DNA of 64,000 bases from Novipirellula caenicola (GCF_039545035.1 NZ_BAABRO010000004.1:186001-250000), one strand, 5' to 3'. Numbered from the stretch's first letter, positions 6,824 through 17,191 are shown. A program made the numbers and translations. Notes: generated by a model not told the origin, from the letters alone.

Positions 6824-9214
6824 TTACTTCACCAGATTCGCGTGAATCTTGCTCAGTTCGCTTGCGGGGATTTTTAAAACCCGGCGGTCGTACGTCATCA
6901 ACCCATTGATCTCGCCTTCCACATCAGTGGTTTGCGTGTACACGCCTCCGGCGATTCCGTTGGATTCCAACTCTTCGAGTCGTCGCATCGATTCGATATA
7001 GCGATCCTTGAATTCCTGCAGCGTTTTTGGCAATCCACCGTAGCCCCAATTGTCGCGATTGGCATCCCACAGATGTCCCTGGACGGGATAACCATGTCCG
7101 CCAAACTCGCCAACCACCTTGATGTAATCGTCAAATCGTTTGTCGGCTAAAGGGAAATTGGGATGTGGATAGGCATGATGGTCCGCAATGTCACCGATCG
7201 GCCAAAAGTTACCGCCGCTGGCGATATTGACCAAACGTGACGGATCCCGCTTGACCGTCCACTTGCCGACCTCCATCGTGCGATGTTGCCCCCACGCTTC
7301 GTTGAACGGCACCCACACGACAATGCTGGGGTGATTTTCGAGGTCGTCAATCATCCGCTCAATCTCGTTCATGTACTGATCGTGATCGGCATCGGACCAA
7401 TCGGCATCTTGTGGGTTTGCCCGCATTCGCGTCCACGGGGGGCCTTTGCCGCCGCTGGGTTGATCCTGCCAAACCATCATGCCAATGCGGTCACAGTGGT
7501 AATAGTAACGCCGGGGTTCCACTTTGATGTGTTTACGGATCATGTTGAATCCCGAGTCCTTGAGAACTTCGATGTCATACAACATGCCTTCGTCCGAAGG
7601 AGGTGTCAGCAACCCATCCGGCCACCAGCCTTGGTCAAGTGGTCCAAGATGAAAAACAGTCTCACCATTCAGTGTGAATCGATGATGTCCATCCTTATCC
7701 ACCGTTCGTCCCACTTCGCGGATGCCGACATACGATTGAACTTCGTCGATCGCATTACCAGATGCATCGAGCACCACGACGCTGAGGTCATATAAATGCG
7801 GCGAATCGGGTGACCACAGTTTTGCGTCACTGACGTCGGTGATGAAAACACCGTCCGTATTAAACGTTTTGGAAGAAATCAGTTGGTCGCCGTCGGCGAG
7901 ACTAATCCGAACCTTTTCACCGGCAACCGGTTTTCCAGCCAAATCGACCTTGACGGTCACCTTGGCTTGGTCCGGCGAATCGGTAATCGCCGAGTGAATT
8001 TTCAGATCATCAATGTGACGCTGCGCGACCGTTTCGAGCCACACGGTTTGCCAAATCCCCGAGACTTGGGTGTACCAAATTCCGTGCGCATGGATGACTT
8101 GCTTGCCACGAATTTGCGATCCTTCGGTTTCGTCTTCGACACGAACGACCAGCTGATTTTCGCCCGACTTTGCCGCATCGGTGATGTCCAGCGAAAATGG
8201 GTTGCTGCCGCCAACGTGTTTACCCACCGAGGTTCCATTGACAAAAACTTCACAGCGATAATCGACCGCTTCGAAATTTAGCTTCAACCGCTCGCCTTGC
8301 GTCACATCGGCTTGGAACGTGCGATGGTACCACAACGCTTCGGAATCACTCAGCAACCGCTGGACACCCGACAACCGTGATTCGATCGCAAAGGGCACCA
8401 GGATCTCGCCGTCCCATTTTTGAGGGGTTTCGATTTGATCCACGCCGGTGATTGCGTAATCCCAGTGGCCGTTCAAGTTGGTCCAACTTGGGTTTTGCAA
8501 TCGGGGTCGCGCCAACGCAGGACGAGGATACTCGGTCCATGCGTTCTCTGTGGTCACCTGCTCGCCCCATTTGGTGATCAAGTCCGACTTGAAGGGGATC
8601 GTATTTCGTTTTGGCTTGGGGAGTTTGGGGAGATGGTTGGCATCAATCAAGTGCACGTCGATCGATTGGCCGCCCGTGGTTTGGTGGCAGTGCACCGCAA
8701 TCAGATTGCTGCCTTTTTTGATGACCGCCGCCGCATCGGCGTCCAACGGAAACACTTTGTGGTGGTCGATGTAACCGGTCACGGCCAGCACTTTTTTGCC
8801 GTTGAGATAGACTTCGGCATCTTCGTCGTGATGCATATAGATCGCGGGCTGCGCGGGAACCGCATCGAGTTCAACCGATTGTCGCAACCAGATATCATCG
8901 GTATTCCACTGGGTGGAAACTCGCGCCCCGGGCGTGGACCGCGTTCCGAATCCGCCGACGCCTTGCGCCCATCGAGAATCATCAAACCCGACCTCGTACC
9001 AATGAGCTCGTGGTTTTTTGGTGGTGAACCGCCACGACGTCTCCTGCAGAGTGCTGCTACTGCTGGTAGGCGAATCTGCCAGCGACCGCGTCTGCGGAAA
9101 CCATCCGCCGAGCATGACAAAGATCATCACCGCTGCGATGGTCCAACCTGTCAGCGAGCATCGTGGACGCGTCTGAGGCAGGCGGCCGCTACCGAATGAA
9201 GATTGATTTAGCAC
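6824..9214 (-). CDS. Secreted glycoside hydrolase family 2 protein (beta-galactosidase-like)
   Basis: This is a retaining exo-glycosidase of the GH2 type. From the N-terminus: a signal or anchor segment (WTIAAVMIFVMLGGW), a galactose-binding-like domain with a YLNGKKV strand, the GH2 sugar-binding domain (LNGHWDYAI, then EALWYHRTFQ), a second jelly-roll part (FEAVDYRCEVFVNG), an Ig-like domain, and the TIM barrel. The acid/base glutamate is in FNEAWGQH (about E639) and the likely nucleophile in VVGEFGGHG (about E703). I chose the GTG at 9214 because GAGGAA lies just upstream and a signal peptide follows; the frame remains open to 9535 but would run into the upstream region of ppnP. The substrate cannot be read from sequence; plant or algal polysaccharide would suit a marine planctomycete. 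Confidence 0.88.
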   Translation of the reverse strand: MLNQSSFGSGRLPQTRPRCSLTGWTIAAVMIFVMLGGWFPQTRSLADSPTSSSSTLQETSWRFTTKKPRAHWYEVGFDDSRWAQGVGGFGTRSTPGARVSTQWNTDDIWLRQSVELDAVPAQPAIYMHHDEDAEVYLNGKKVLAVTGYIDHHKVFPLDADAAAVIKKGSNLIAVHCHQTTGGQSIDVHLIDANHLPKLPKPKRNTIPFKSDLITKWGEQVTTENAWTEYPRPALARPRLQNPSWTNLNGHWDYAITGVDQIETPQKWDGEILVPFAIESRLSGVQRLLSDSEALWYHRTFQADVTQGERLKLNFEAVDYRCEVFVNGTSVGKHVGGSNPFSLDITDAAKSGENQLVVRVEDETEGSQIRGKQVIHAHGIWYTQVSGIWQTVWLETVAQRHIDDLKIHSAITDSPDQAKVTVKVDLAGKPVAGEKVRISLADGDQLISSKTFNTDGVFITDVSDAKLWSPDSPHLYDLSVVVLDASGNAIDEVQSYVGIREVGRTVDKDGHHRFTLNGETVFHLGPLDQGWWPDGLLTPPSDEGMLYDIEVLKDSGFNMIRKHIKVEPRRYYYHCDRIGMMVWQDQPSGGKGPPWTRMRANPQDADWSDADHDQYMNEIERMIDDLENHPSIVVWVPFNEAWGQHRTMEVGKWTVKRDPSRLVNIASGGNFWPIGDIADHHAYPHPNFPLADKRFDDYIKVVGEFGGHGYPVQGHLWDANRDNWGYGGLPKTLQEFKDRYIESMRRLEELESNGIAGGVYTQTTDVEGEINGLMTYDRRVLKIPASELSKIHANLVK

Positions 9215-9560
9215 GGAGAATTCCTCGCTTGTTGGGGATGGAGGCGATTGATCGAATTCAGAAGAAGGGCGTTCGGAAACAGTAGAAACCGCAACCAGAC
9301 GACACAGACAAAATAGCTCAACTCGCCCGATTGGTAAATGAGCTTTATTGCTCCGCAATTTGCTATTTTGCGACTTCCGACTCGCAAGATAGCTTAGCCA
9401 CCGGCGTTCAACGAGAGTAATCCAGGGCGATTGGGACAAAGAAACGCGGCTTTTTCTCGTGAAATCGCCCGCCCGCTTGCTCATCGAACAGCAGGATCTA
9501 TCATGTCCGCCACACGAATTCCTTTCGCTTCCCAATCAACTTTTAGAAAGCACCATCCCC

Positions 9561-9839
9561 ATGAAGGTCAACGAATATTTCGACGGCAAAGTCAAATCGA
9601 TCGGTTTCGAGAACAGCGAAGGCCGCGTGACGTCCGGCGTGATGGCGGTCGGCGAGTATGAATTTGGCACGAGCGAGAAGGAATTGATGAAGGTCGTCTC
9701 AGGCGAACTGAAAGTCAAACTGCCTGGGTCAAGCGAGTTTGCATCGTACAAAACCGGCAGCGAGTTCCGCGTCGATGCCAACCAGAAATTTCAGTTGAAG
9801 GTCGACGAAGCCACCGCCTACCTCTGCTTCTACAGCTAG
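9561..9839 (+). CDS. ppnP: Pyrimidine/purine nucleoside phosphorylase
   Basis: This is a small cupin-fold enzyme of 92 residues (family PpnP, formerly YaiE/DUF1255) that phosphorolyses several nucleosides to base and ribose 1-phosphate. Family landmarks are [32 protein letters not shown], the [13 protein letters not shown] strand and [15 protein letters not shown] at the end. The ATG at 9561 fits the family start exactly; longer frames upstream have no such support. It is divergent from the GH2 gene. Confidence 0.93.
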   Translation: MKVNEYFDGKVKSIGFENSEGRVTSGVMAVGEYEFGTSEKELMKVVSGELKVKLPGSSEFASYKTGSEFRVDANQKFQLKVDEATAYLCFYS

Positions 9840-9922
9840 GCAGGGCGGTGCTGGGGAACAGAGAGGTGACAAAACGTTGCCGCCGTTTGCCAGTCGCCCT
9901 CAGTAGATCCGAGCAAACGACC

Positions 9923-10004
9923 GGGCCGTTGGCCCTAACATTCATAGGTTTTCTTCGTCCCAGCCCGTTGGGCTGGGCTAGGTAAACTTCCGGGGCTTTG
10001 CCCC
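9923..10004. repeat. Three short hairpins in series
   Basis: GGGCCGTTGGCCC (9923-9935), CCCAGCCCGTTGGGCTGGG (9959-9977) and GGGGCTTTGCCCC (9992-10004) follow one another between the convergent ppnP and RND pump genes. They could act together as a bidirectional terminator, or belong to the genome's intergenic repeat set. There is no T-run. Confidence 0.55.
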
Positions 10005-10104
10005 TAAATACAATCTCGGAACCTCAGAACTTACGCTTCGGGTAGCGATTTTTCTAAGTCGGACGCTCTCTTACGGCCCACGCCTCACAGCTGCGATTCA
10101 GCTG

Positions 10105-13100
10105 TCATACGGCCAATTGCGACTTGCGGTGCACCCATGTGTAGACACAGGGGACCAAGATCAGGGTCAGGATCGTCGATACGATCATGCCGCCCAGCAA
10201 GGCCCGAGCTAAGGGGATCATCGCTTCGTTGCCCGGTGACAGCTGAAATGCCAATGGCAACATCGATGCAACCAGAGTCAGTGAGGTCATCAGAATTGGA
10301 CGCAGTCGCACTTGCGCAGCCGACATCGCGGCGTCGTACGGCGACAATCCATCCGCGCGGCGACGATTAGCAAACTCGACCAACAGAATCGAGTTGTTGA
10401 CGACCACGCCGATCATCATCAACGTGCCCATTAACGATTGAATGTTGATGTAGGTGTCTGTCAAATACAGAACCGCCAACACGCCGCCGATCCCTAGTGG
10501 AACCGCCAACATGATGATCAACGGATCAAGAAACGAGCGGAACTGGGCCATCAACACGAGATAGACCAACAGTGCGGCGACGGCCAATCCCATCCCCAGC
10601 AGACTCATTCCCGATCGCATCTTTTCCACCGGGCCTCGCAACGTCACCGACACGCCGTTGGCGAATTCCATCTCTGCCAATGTCGCTTCGATATCCGCGG
10701 CGACCGAGCCCAGATCGCGTCCGGACACATTGACGTGCACGTCATTGACGCGAGCGATATTGTAATGAGCGATCTCGCCCGGAATGGTGACACGTTTGAC
10801 CGTGGCGATGTTCGACAATGGAATCGTGATCGGCCCATCCGCGGTATTCAGTGACAACGGAATGTTGCGAACGTCGTCCAGCGATTCAAAATCATTCGAC
10901 TCGTATTGCACGCCCATGAAAAAGTCGGTGCCCGATTTGGGATCGATCCAAATCGTCGGTGCATAGCCCACGCTCGACCCCAGCGCGGTCAGAACCGTCT
11001 GAGCGACTTCCTCTTGATCGACGCCCAAATACTTTGCTCGCGTGCGGTCCACTTGCACATCAAATTGTGGATAGTCAAGCGATTGAGCGATCTGCACGTC
11101 AGCGGTGCCTGCGATCGGCCGGACCGCTTCGACAATCCGCTCGGCGGCCTCGCGGCATTGGCCCAATGTTCCCGCCGAAACTTGAACGCTGATCGGCGTC
11201 GGCACGCCTTCGTTCAGTGCCATGTTCACAATGCCACCGGAAACAAACAGAAATTGTTCCAGCGGGTATTCATCCACAAATTTCTCACGCAACGCGTTGA
11301 TGTAAGTGTCCGTGCTGGTGGAACGACCGTCCTGTTTCAAGTTGACGATGACGTACGCCGTGTCGGGGCCCGAATTGGAACTGAGCACGGTCGAGAACCC
11401 CGCTCCCTTTCCAACCGGCAACCCGATATTGGAGATCAGCGTTTCAATTTGTTCTTCGGGAATGGTTTGCTTGATCGATTCTTCGATGCGAGCCACCAAC
11501 TTCTCGGTTTCATCCAGTGCGGTGCCTGGCAACGTTTTGAGTCGAATTTCAAACGAGCCTGCATCCACCGCCGGGAACAACTCGGTTCCGATTGACGGCA
11601 ACAACAGGAACGTGGCTCCGACCCCCACAACGATCACCAACGACGTCACTGCAGGCACCTTCATTGCCATGCCAAGCAACCGACCGTACAAACCGTGTGG
11701 CTTGTCTTCGTCCTCGTCACCGGAGGAATCACGATTTCGGTCACGCATGCGATTGCGAACCAGCGTCGCACAGAAGGCCGGGACCACGGTCAATGCCAAC
11801 ACGTACGATGCCCCGATCGTGAACGTTGCCGCAAGCGAAAGTGGCGTGAACAGGTACTTGATCATGCCGGTCAAAAAGACCGCGGGCAAAAATACGGCGA
11901 GCGTGGTCACGGTACCAGCCAAAATCGCTCCGGAAACCTCGTCGGTCCCTTCGCGCGCCGCCTTCATCGGCGATTTGCCCATGCGTTGGTGCCGGATCAC
12001 GTTTTCCACGACCACGATCCCGGCATCGACCACGGTCCCAATCGCCAACGCAATCCCGCCGAGCGTCATCACGTTGATCGTTTGACCGGTAAAGGCGAAC
12101 CCAAGTGCCCCGATCAAGATCGCTAACAGAATCGTGGTGACAATGATCAGCGTGGGCACGATCCGGCGCAGAAAGACAAACACGACAATCGCAACCAACA
12201 GGGCTCCCAAGCCAACCTGCGTCATCAAGTTCGACATTGCGTTACGAATGTAGCTCGATTGATCCGAAACCAGCGTGACTTCGGTCGCTTCGGGAATGTC
12301 GCCGCGTTCCTTCATCTTCGGAATTTCCGACGCGATGCCTTCGTAAATACGGTCGACCACAGCGATCGTGTTTTCGCCCGGCTCACGCAGCAGCGGGCAA
12401 TAGACACTGCGTTTTCCGTTGACGCGAACGATGTTGTATTGCAGCGCCGCGTCGTCAACAACGCGAGCGACATCGCGAATGAAGACGGGACGCCCCTCGC
12501 GAACCGAAATCGGAATTGCTTCGATTTCTTCGGTCGTTGGCAACGTGTTACGTGGTTGCACCTGATAATCGGTGCCGCCCATCCGCGCGGTTCCCGCCGC
12601 CAACACCAAGTTCGACTTTTTCATCGCTTCGACCACATCGACCGCGCTGACGTGATACGCCATCAGTTTTGCAGGATCGACATAGACCATCATTTGACGG
12701 AATTTGCCGCCAAACGGATGCGGAATCTGGACCCCCTTGAGGCCACCCATTTTATTGCGAACGGCGTAATAGCCGATCGTATACAGTTCCGATTCACTCA
12801 GCCCCTCTCCGGCAATGGCCGCCAACACGACGGGCAGGTTTGCCGGTTCGCTACGCAGCGTGAACGGCCACTCGATACCTGGCGGCAAGTGAAACATGTC
12901 ACTCGCTTCGAGGTTGACGATGTCGTTCATCGCCGAACTGGGGTCGGCACCGGGCTGGAAGAAAACCTTGATGACCGCGGCCCCGGGGACCGTGCGTGAT
13001 TCTTGATGTTCGATCTTCCCTGCCAACGTCAATGCACGCTCGACACGCGAGCTGACCGATTTTTCCATGTCCAAGGTGGGCAAGCCTGGATAGGAAAAGA

Positions 13101-13242
13101 AGCTGACGACGACGGGCTTTTTGAAGTCCGGCAGAATGTCGATCGTGATTCCCGGAATCACCGATGCGCCCAGGACGCACAACGCGATCGTGGCCGCTAA
13201 AACAGCAAACCGGTTTTTTAGCGAAAAGTTAGTCAATCCCAT
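10105..13242 (-). CDS. RND efflux pump, inner-membrane permease
   Basis: This is a proton-driven inner-membrane pump of the AcrB/CusA superfamily, 1045 residues from the ATG at 13242 (the frame is open to 13302, but MGLTNFSLKNRFAV is the usual type of start). It has the first transmembrane helix at residues 12-32, two large periplasmic loops, and two sets of membrane helices at about 335-520 and 860-1030. The TM4 segment reads GGIALAIGTVVDAGIVVVEN, with a single aspartate as in heavy-metal type pumps (CusA/CzcA), whereas drug pumps have a double aspartate; substrate remains open. The adaptor gene lies 123 bases upstream on the same strand and the outer-membrane factor is divergent beyond it, completing a tripartite system. 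Confidence 0.93.
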   Translation of the reverse strand: MGLTNFSLKNRFAVLAATIALCVLGASVIPGITIDILPDFKKPVVVSFFSYPGLPTLDMEKSVSSRVERALTLAGKIEHQESRTVPGAAVIKVFFQPGADPSSAMNDIVNLEASDMFHLPPGIEWPFTLRSEPANLPVVLAAIAGEGLSESELYTIGYYAVRNKMGGLKGVQIPHPFGGKFRQMMVYVDPAKLMAYHVSAVDVVEAMKKSNLVLAAGTARMGGTDYQVQPRNTLPTTEEIEAIPISVREGRPVFIRDVARVVDDAALQYNIVRVNGKRSVYCPLLREPGENTIAVVDRIYEGIASEIPKMKERGDIPEATEVTLVSDQSSYIRNAMSNLMTQVGLGALLVAIVVFVFLRRIVPTLIIVTTILLAILIGALGFAFTGQTINVMTLGGIALAIGTVVDAGIVVVENVIRHQRMGKSPMKAAREGTDEVSGAILAGTVTTLAVFLPAVFLTGMIKYLFTPLSLAATFTIGASYVLALTVVPAFCATLVRNRMRDRNRDSSGDEDEDKPHGLYGRLLGMAMKVPAVTSLVIVVGVGATFLLLPSIGTELFPAVDAGSFEIRLKTLPGTALDETEKLVARIEESIKQTIPEEQIETLISNIGLPVGKGAGFSTVLSSNSGPDTAYVIVNLKQDGRSTSTDTYINALREKFVDEYPLEQFLFVSGGIVNMALNEGVPTPISVQVSAGTLGQCREAAERIVEAVRPIAGTADVQIAQSLDYPQFDVQVDRTRAKYLGVDQEEVAQTVLTALGSSVGYAPTIWIDPKSGTDFFMGVQYESNDFESLDDVRNIPLSLNTADGPITIPLSNIATVKRVTIPGEIAHYNIARVNDVHVNVSGRDLGSVAADIEATLAEMEFANGVSVTLRGPVEKMRSGMSLLGMGLAVAALLVYLVLMAQFRSFLDPLIIMLAVPLGIGGVLAVLYLTDTYINIQSLMGTLMMIGVVVNNSILLVEFANRRRADGLSPYDAAMSAAQVRLRPILMTSLTLVASMLPLAFQLSPGNEAMIPLARALLGGMIVSTILTLILVPCVYTWVHRKSQLAV

Positions 13243-13365
13243 GGAGCGAAATCTCAAGTGATAAAGCGGGCGGAGCGTCAGACGTCTCGACGCCGTTTTC
13301 AAAGGGTCTATGCAGAAAAAAGGAATGCAGTCGCGGCAATCGCAGCTGCGGGATGAAGCGAAAAA

Positions 13366-14706
13366 CTAGTTCGTCAGGACGCTTACCTTTTGGCCATTTG
13401 TAAATCGGCTCAGGTGGGCATCAATCACGCGTTGGCCTGCTTCGACCCCCGACAGCACCTCGATTGAATTGCCATCGTCCATCCCCATCGTGATCGGAGC
13501 GATCGAAACCGTTTCGTCTTGATCCACCACGTACACGTACGCATTGCCCGACTCTTCAAAACGAATCGCGCGAGCGGGCAACATGTTGGCGGCCGCTTTA
13601 GTCGAAAGATGGATCGAGGCTTGGCCGAACATACCAGGCAACAGCTTGCCGTCGGGATTGTCGATCTCGGCTTCGACCATCATCGTGCGAGTGCTTGGGT
13701 CGAGACTACCGGATCGTCGTGTGACGGTCGCCGTAATCGGGGATTCCGCCGTAAACGAAGGAAAGGTCAATGTGATTTCGTCGCCTTGATTGACGAGCGG
13801 TGCGTCGGTTTCAGGGACGGGAACGCGAATACGGACCTTATCGATCTGGCTGAGCACAAACAACGGTTTGCCGCTACCGACCTCACTCGCTTCGCGAACC
13901 AGATCGCCAGGCTGGACAAAGCGGTCGGTGATCACGCCGGAAAAGGGAGCTCGGATGACCGCGTAGGACAACAACACATCGAGTTCATCGAGTTGTCGCC
14001 GCGTGATTTCGGTTTCCGCGCGAGCCGCTTCCCTATCCGCTTTGGCAGATGCCACTTGCGACTGCGCCACCGCGACTTCGGCTTCGGCGGATTGCACCGA
14101 CGACATGACCGCTTCCTTGCGGGCCTGTTCCGAATCTCGTTTCAGTCGCACTTCATCCAACATGCGATTTTGTAGTGATCCACGCTGGACCAAATCTTCG
14201 GTGCGATTGAACTCCGCTGACGACGCCGCCAGCGAAGCTTCGGCACTATTGAGTTGTGACTTGGCTTCGGCCAATTTAGCTTCGGACGATCGCACTTGAG
14301 CCGTGGCCAGATCGATGCCTGCTTGAGCCCGCTGTTCCTCTGCGACCAACCGCCGGATTCTCGCCTCGATCACCTCGCGTTGTTTCTGCATCTCCGGCAC
14401 ATCGATCGTCGCCAGCTCGGCGCCCGCGTTGACGTAATCGCCGATGTCCGCTTTCAATTCCTTTACAAAGCCCGAGATTTTGGCCCGCAACTCGGCTCGA
14501 AAGTAAGCGTGCACCGATGCGGGTTGCAGCGTTGTGCGTTGGACTTCGGTGGGGGCAACCTCGACCGTCTTGACTCGGGTCACGTGGAGCGTTTCGTCCT
14601 TTTTCGCGACGCCCGGTTTGGAATCAGGCGAACAGCCCGCGGTCACAACCAAGACGCCCATAACGCCGAGCCAAGCCAAACAGCAGCGGTGGAAAGGGTG
14701 ATTCAT
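13366..14706 (-). CDS. RND efflux periplasmic adaptor lipoprotein (MFP/HlyD family)
   Basis: It links the inner-membrane pump to the outer-membrane channel. The 446-residue protein starts with a lipoprotein signal (VVTAGC, lipidated C25), then a lipoyl-like half, a long alanine- and glutamate-rich coiled coil (about residues 110-245), the returning lipoyl half with VIRAPFSGVITDRFVQPGDLV, and beta-barrel and membrane-proximal domains. It precedes the pump in a probable two-gene operon. The longer than usual coiled coil suggests a matching long periplasmic channel extension in the partner. Confidence 0.93.
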   Translation of the reverse strand: MNHPFHRCCLAWLGVMGVLVVTAGCSPDSKPGVAKKDETLHVTRVKTVEVAPTEVQRTTLQPASVHAYFRAELRAKISGFVKELKADIGDYVNAGAELATIDVPEMQKQREVIEARIRRLVAEEQRAQAGIDLATAQVRSSEAKLAEAKSQLNSAEASLAASSAEFNRTEDLVQRGSLQNRMLDEVRLKRDSEQARKEAVMSSVQSAEAEVAVAQSQVASAKADREAARAETEITRRQLDELDVLLSYAVIRAPFSGVITDRFVQPGDLVREASEVGSGKPLFVLSQIDKVRIRVPVPETDAPLVNQGDEITLTFPSFTAESPITATVTRRSGSLDPSTRTMMVEAEIDNPDGKLLPGMFGQASIHLSTKAAANMLPARAIRFEESGNAYVYVVDQDETVSIAPITMGMDDGNSIEVLSGVEAGQRVIDAHLSRFTNGQKVSVLTN

Positions 14707-15045
14707 TCAAGTTTCTCGTTTTCAGTTCGACGCACTCCCAAGGAGTGCCACCGTGTAGATTCATTCAAAAGCGGTTCTTTGCCCCTCGCTTGGCAGGTCA
14801 CGATCCGCACAATCGGTACGACCGGTACCAGCGAACAAGCTTCGCAGAGGCAATCATTCATCATAGTTTGCACAACGCGTGTTTTCGATGGCGGCTAACT
14901 TCGATTCCCGCAGTTCAACGCCGTCATCCGTCATTATCTGCACTCTCGTTTGCCGAAGCACTTTCCATGTGACCGTTGCGTTTGGAGTAACAAGCACAAC
15001 GCGAATGTGGATACGGCTACGGACTTAGCGATAAAGGAGGGCAGG
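14707..15045. promoter_or_regulatory. Divergent promoter region of the RND efflux system
   Basis: These 339 bases separate the adaptor gene (minus) from the outer-membrane factor gene (plus) and must hold both promoters. A 7-base hairpin GCACTCC/GGAGTGC with a 3-base loop lies at 14732-14748, in the presumed leader of the adaptor gene, and GGTAC-gacc-GGTACC lies at about 14816-14829. Neither matches a known operator I can name. A clear ribosome binding site (AAAGGAGG) stands before the ATG at 15046. Confidence 0.4.
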
Positions 15046-16857
15046 ATGCCCCGACTCATGATCACTCTTGACCTGATGGGCCTAGTGGGCCTGATGGGGC
15101 TGACGGGCTGTGCAGGCAACCAATACTTGACGCAAAATCCAACGCCCACTCGACTCGATCATGCCGTCGCCACGAGCGCGCCGGTCGCACCGATCAGCAA
15201 AACGGTCGATGCAGGATTGGCTGAATCCGTCCCCGCCGTTTCAGAGGAGGTGCGTCCCGTCAATCACCAAAAAGTCTCGGTGAAGCCATCGGGGGGTGAA
15301 GATCCGTCACGCCACGGAACCTTGACGATCGACGGACGTCAATACGAGCTAAAGCTCGTCGAGTCGAAGCCGAACGAGATCGCAACCGCAGATCTGTCGT
15401 TGACCGCCTTCGAAGACGGTCCGGTCGTGAACGTGCCCGTCGAACCCGCTGCACCAATGGCGTTTCCCATCGACGAGGATGTCCAATATTTCGAAGGCGC
15501 GATCCCGCAAGGCGACTTTGCCGGCCAACCCATGACCTCAACCTCTCATTCGATCGACTTGAATTTGCCATCGGCGTTGGCCATGGTCGGCGGCCAGCAT
15601 CCAGTGGTCGGATTCGCCCAGTGGCGGGTCCAAGAAGCCTATGCCCAACTCGCTCGCGCCGAAGTGCTGTGGTTGCCATCGATCCAGGCCGGCTTTGGTT
15701 TTCACCGTCATGATGGCAATTATCAGGCCAGCGACGGGACAATCGTTGACATCAATCGTAACTCGTTCCAATACGGACTGGGCACCGGCGCCACCGGGGC
15801 TGGCACGACGCCGCGTCCCGGATTGGTCGCCCAATTCCATCTAGCCGACGCAATCTTTCTGCCCGAGATCGCTGAACGTACCGTCTCGGCACGCCACCAC
15901 GCGGCCGCTGCGGCAATGAACGAACAATTGCGATCGACCGCCGTCGCCTACACCGAATTGGTCAACGCCTACCAAGATGCCAGCATCCTGGAATCGTCGC
16001 GTCAACGGACCGCAGAGCTGTTCAAAATCACCAACGACTTTGCCAAGGCGGGGGAAGGACTGCAAGCCGATGCGGACCGGATCAACACCGAGTTGGCGAT
16101 GGTCGACAACCGCATGATCGCAGCCCGTGAACGAATCGCGGTGGCGTCGGCGCGGTTGGCGCAAACACTCAGTCTGGATGGAGCCACTCCGATCCAACCG
16201 TTGGATGTGACGGCGGTGCCAATCGATTTGGTGTCTCTGGAAATGGACAAGGCGTCGCTGATCAGCACAGGACTCAATTCGCGTCCCGAACTGAAGGAAT
16301 CCAAATCGCTTGTGGCCGCCGCCTGCGAAGCGTATCGCCGTGAAAAGTACGCTCCGTTTGTCCCCAGCGTGTTGCTAGGTTTCAGCACCGGCGGCTTCGG
16401 CGGCGGGCTTGGCAACAACCTTGACAACGTGGACGGCCGCTACGATTTGGACGCCGTTATGACGTGGGAAGTCCGTAACCTCGGGTTCGGCGAGCGAGCG
16501 GCTCGTCGCGAGTCGTCCGCACGCGTTCAACAAGCAAGGTTCGAAAAATTGAGGGTGATGGATCAAGTCGCTCGCGAGATTTCGGAAGCGTATTCGCAGA
16601 TTCAGTTCCGTCGTGAACAGATCGTGGTAACTGAGCGAGCGATTGGATCGGCCGAAGATTCCTACAATCGAAACTTGGAACGGATCCGAGATGGTCAAGG
16701 GTTACCGCTAGAAGTATTGCAGTCGGTTCAAGCACTTGAAACCGCTCGCCGAGCATACTTGCAAGCGATCATCGACCACAACCAAGCCCAATTTCAATTG
16801 CAATGGGCACTCGGTTGGCCGGTGACCGCGCCGGCCCCCACGGCAATGGGAATGTAA
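15046..16857 (+). CDS. TolC-family outer-membrane efflux lipoprotein
   Basis: The ATG at 15046 has an AAAGGAGG site a few bases upstream and opens a lipoprotein signal (GLMGLTGC, C22), so I prefer it to the TTG at 14950. After a low-complexity linker (about residues 25-155), two repeats of the outer-membrane efflux protein fold follow: the first with LARAEVLWLPSIQAGFGF and many alanine-rich helices, the second with SRPELKESKSLVAA, KYAPFVPSVLLGFS and REISEAYSQIQFRREQI. The 603 residues are long for a TolC protein because of the linker. It is divergent from the adaptor and pump genes. Confidence 0.9.
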   Translation: MPRLMITLDLMGLVGLMGLTGCAGNQYLTQNPTPTRLDHAVATSAPVAPISKTVDAGLAESVPAVSEEVRPVNHQKVSVKPSGGEDPSRHGTLTIDGRQYELKLVESKPNEIATADLSLTAFEDGPVVNVPVEPAAPMAFPIDEDVQYFEGAIPQGDFAGQPMTSTSHSIDLNLPSALAMVGGQHPVVGFAQWRVQEAYAQLARAEVLWLPSIQAGFGFHRHDGNYQASDGTIVDINRNSFQYGLGTGATGAGTTPRPGLVAQFHLADAIFLPEIAERTVSARHHAAAAAMNEQLRSTAVAYTELVNAYQDASILESSRQRTAELFKITNDFAKAGEGLQADADRINTELAMVDNRMIAARERIAVASARLAQTLSLDGATPIQPLDVTAVPIDLVSLEMDKASLISTGLNSRPELKESKSLVAAACEAYRREKYAPFVPSVLLGFSTGGFGGGLGNNLDNVDGRYDLDAVMTWEVRNLGFGERAARRESSARVQQARFEKLRVMDQVAREISEAYSQIQFRREQIVVTERAIGSAEDSYNRNLERIRDGQGLPLEVLQSVQALETARRAYLQAIIDHNQAQFQLQWALGWPVTAPAPTAMGM

Positions 16858-17027
16858 AGAAGCCGCAATGCCATTCCGGCCCCTCTACTTTTGGGCTTGG
16901 CGGCTAGCTTTTCTAAAGGCTAAATCCGCAGTCACTTTGCCCTTAAAGAAGAGACTGTGATTCGAGTTAGCCGTATTGGCCAACGCTGTGAAGCATTTTT
17001 CCTTACTAGGGTTTGTGCTAATTTGGC

Positions 17028-17097
17028 GTAGCGGAAGTCGTCAAGACTTTCGTTTCCATGACGTATGCCCCCCGAAACTCTTGACGAGTTCCGCTAC
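17028..17097. repeat. 25-base inverted repeat between genes
   Basis: The left arm (17028-17052) begins GTAGCGGAAGTCGTCAAGAC; the right arm (17073-17097) is its complement with two changes. The core phrase AGTCTTGACG also appears beside the nested hairpin at 6654 and at about 51246, and AAACTCTTGGCG beside the copy at 62508, so this looks like part of a dispersed repeat. No gene is seen in 16858-17191. Confidence 0.6.
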
Positions 17098-17191
17098 GAA
17101 ATACAAAGCCGTATTTGCCTGCTCAAAATGGTTCATTGCTGGAGCCGAAAGTCTTCGCGACTTTCGCTACGCAGCGGTTACCACGATCGCA

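Noticed and set aside
8420-9199. Open frame of 259 codons antisense to the GH2 gene
   Set aside because: A shadow frame; the GH2 protein has intact domains and catalytic motifs across it.
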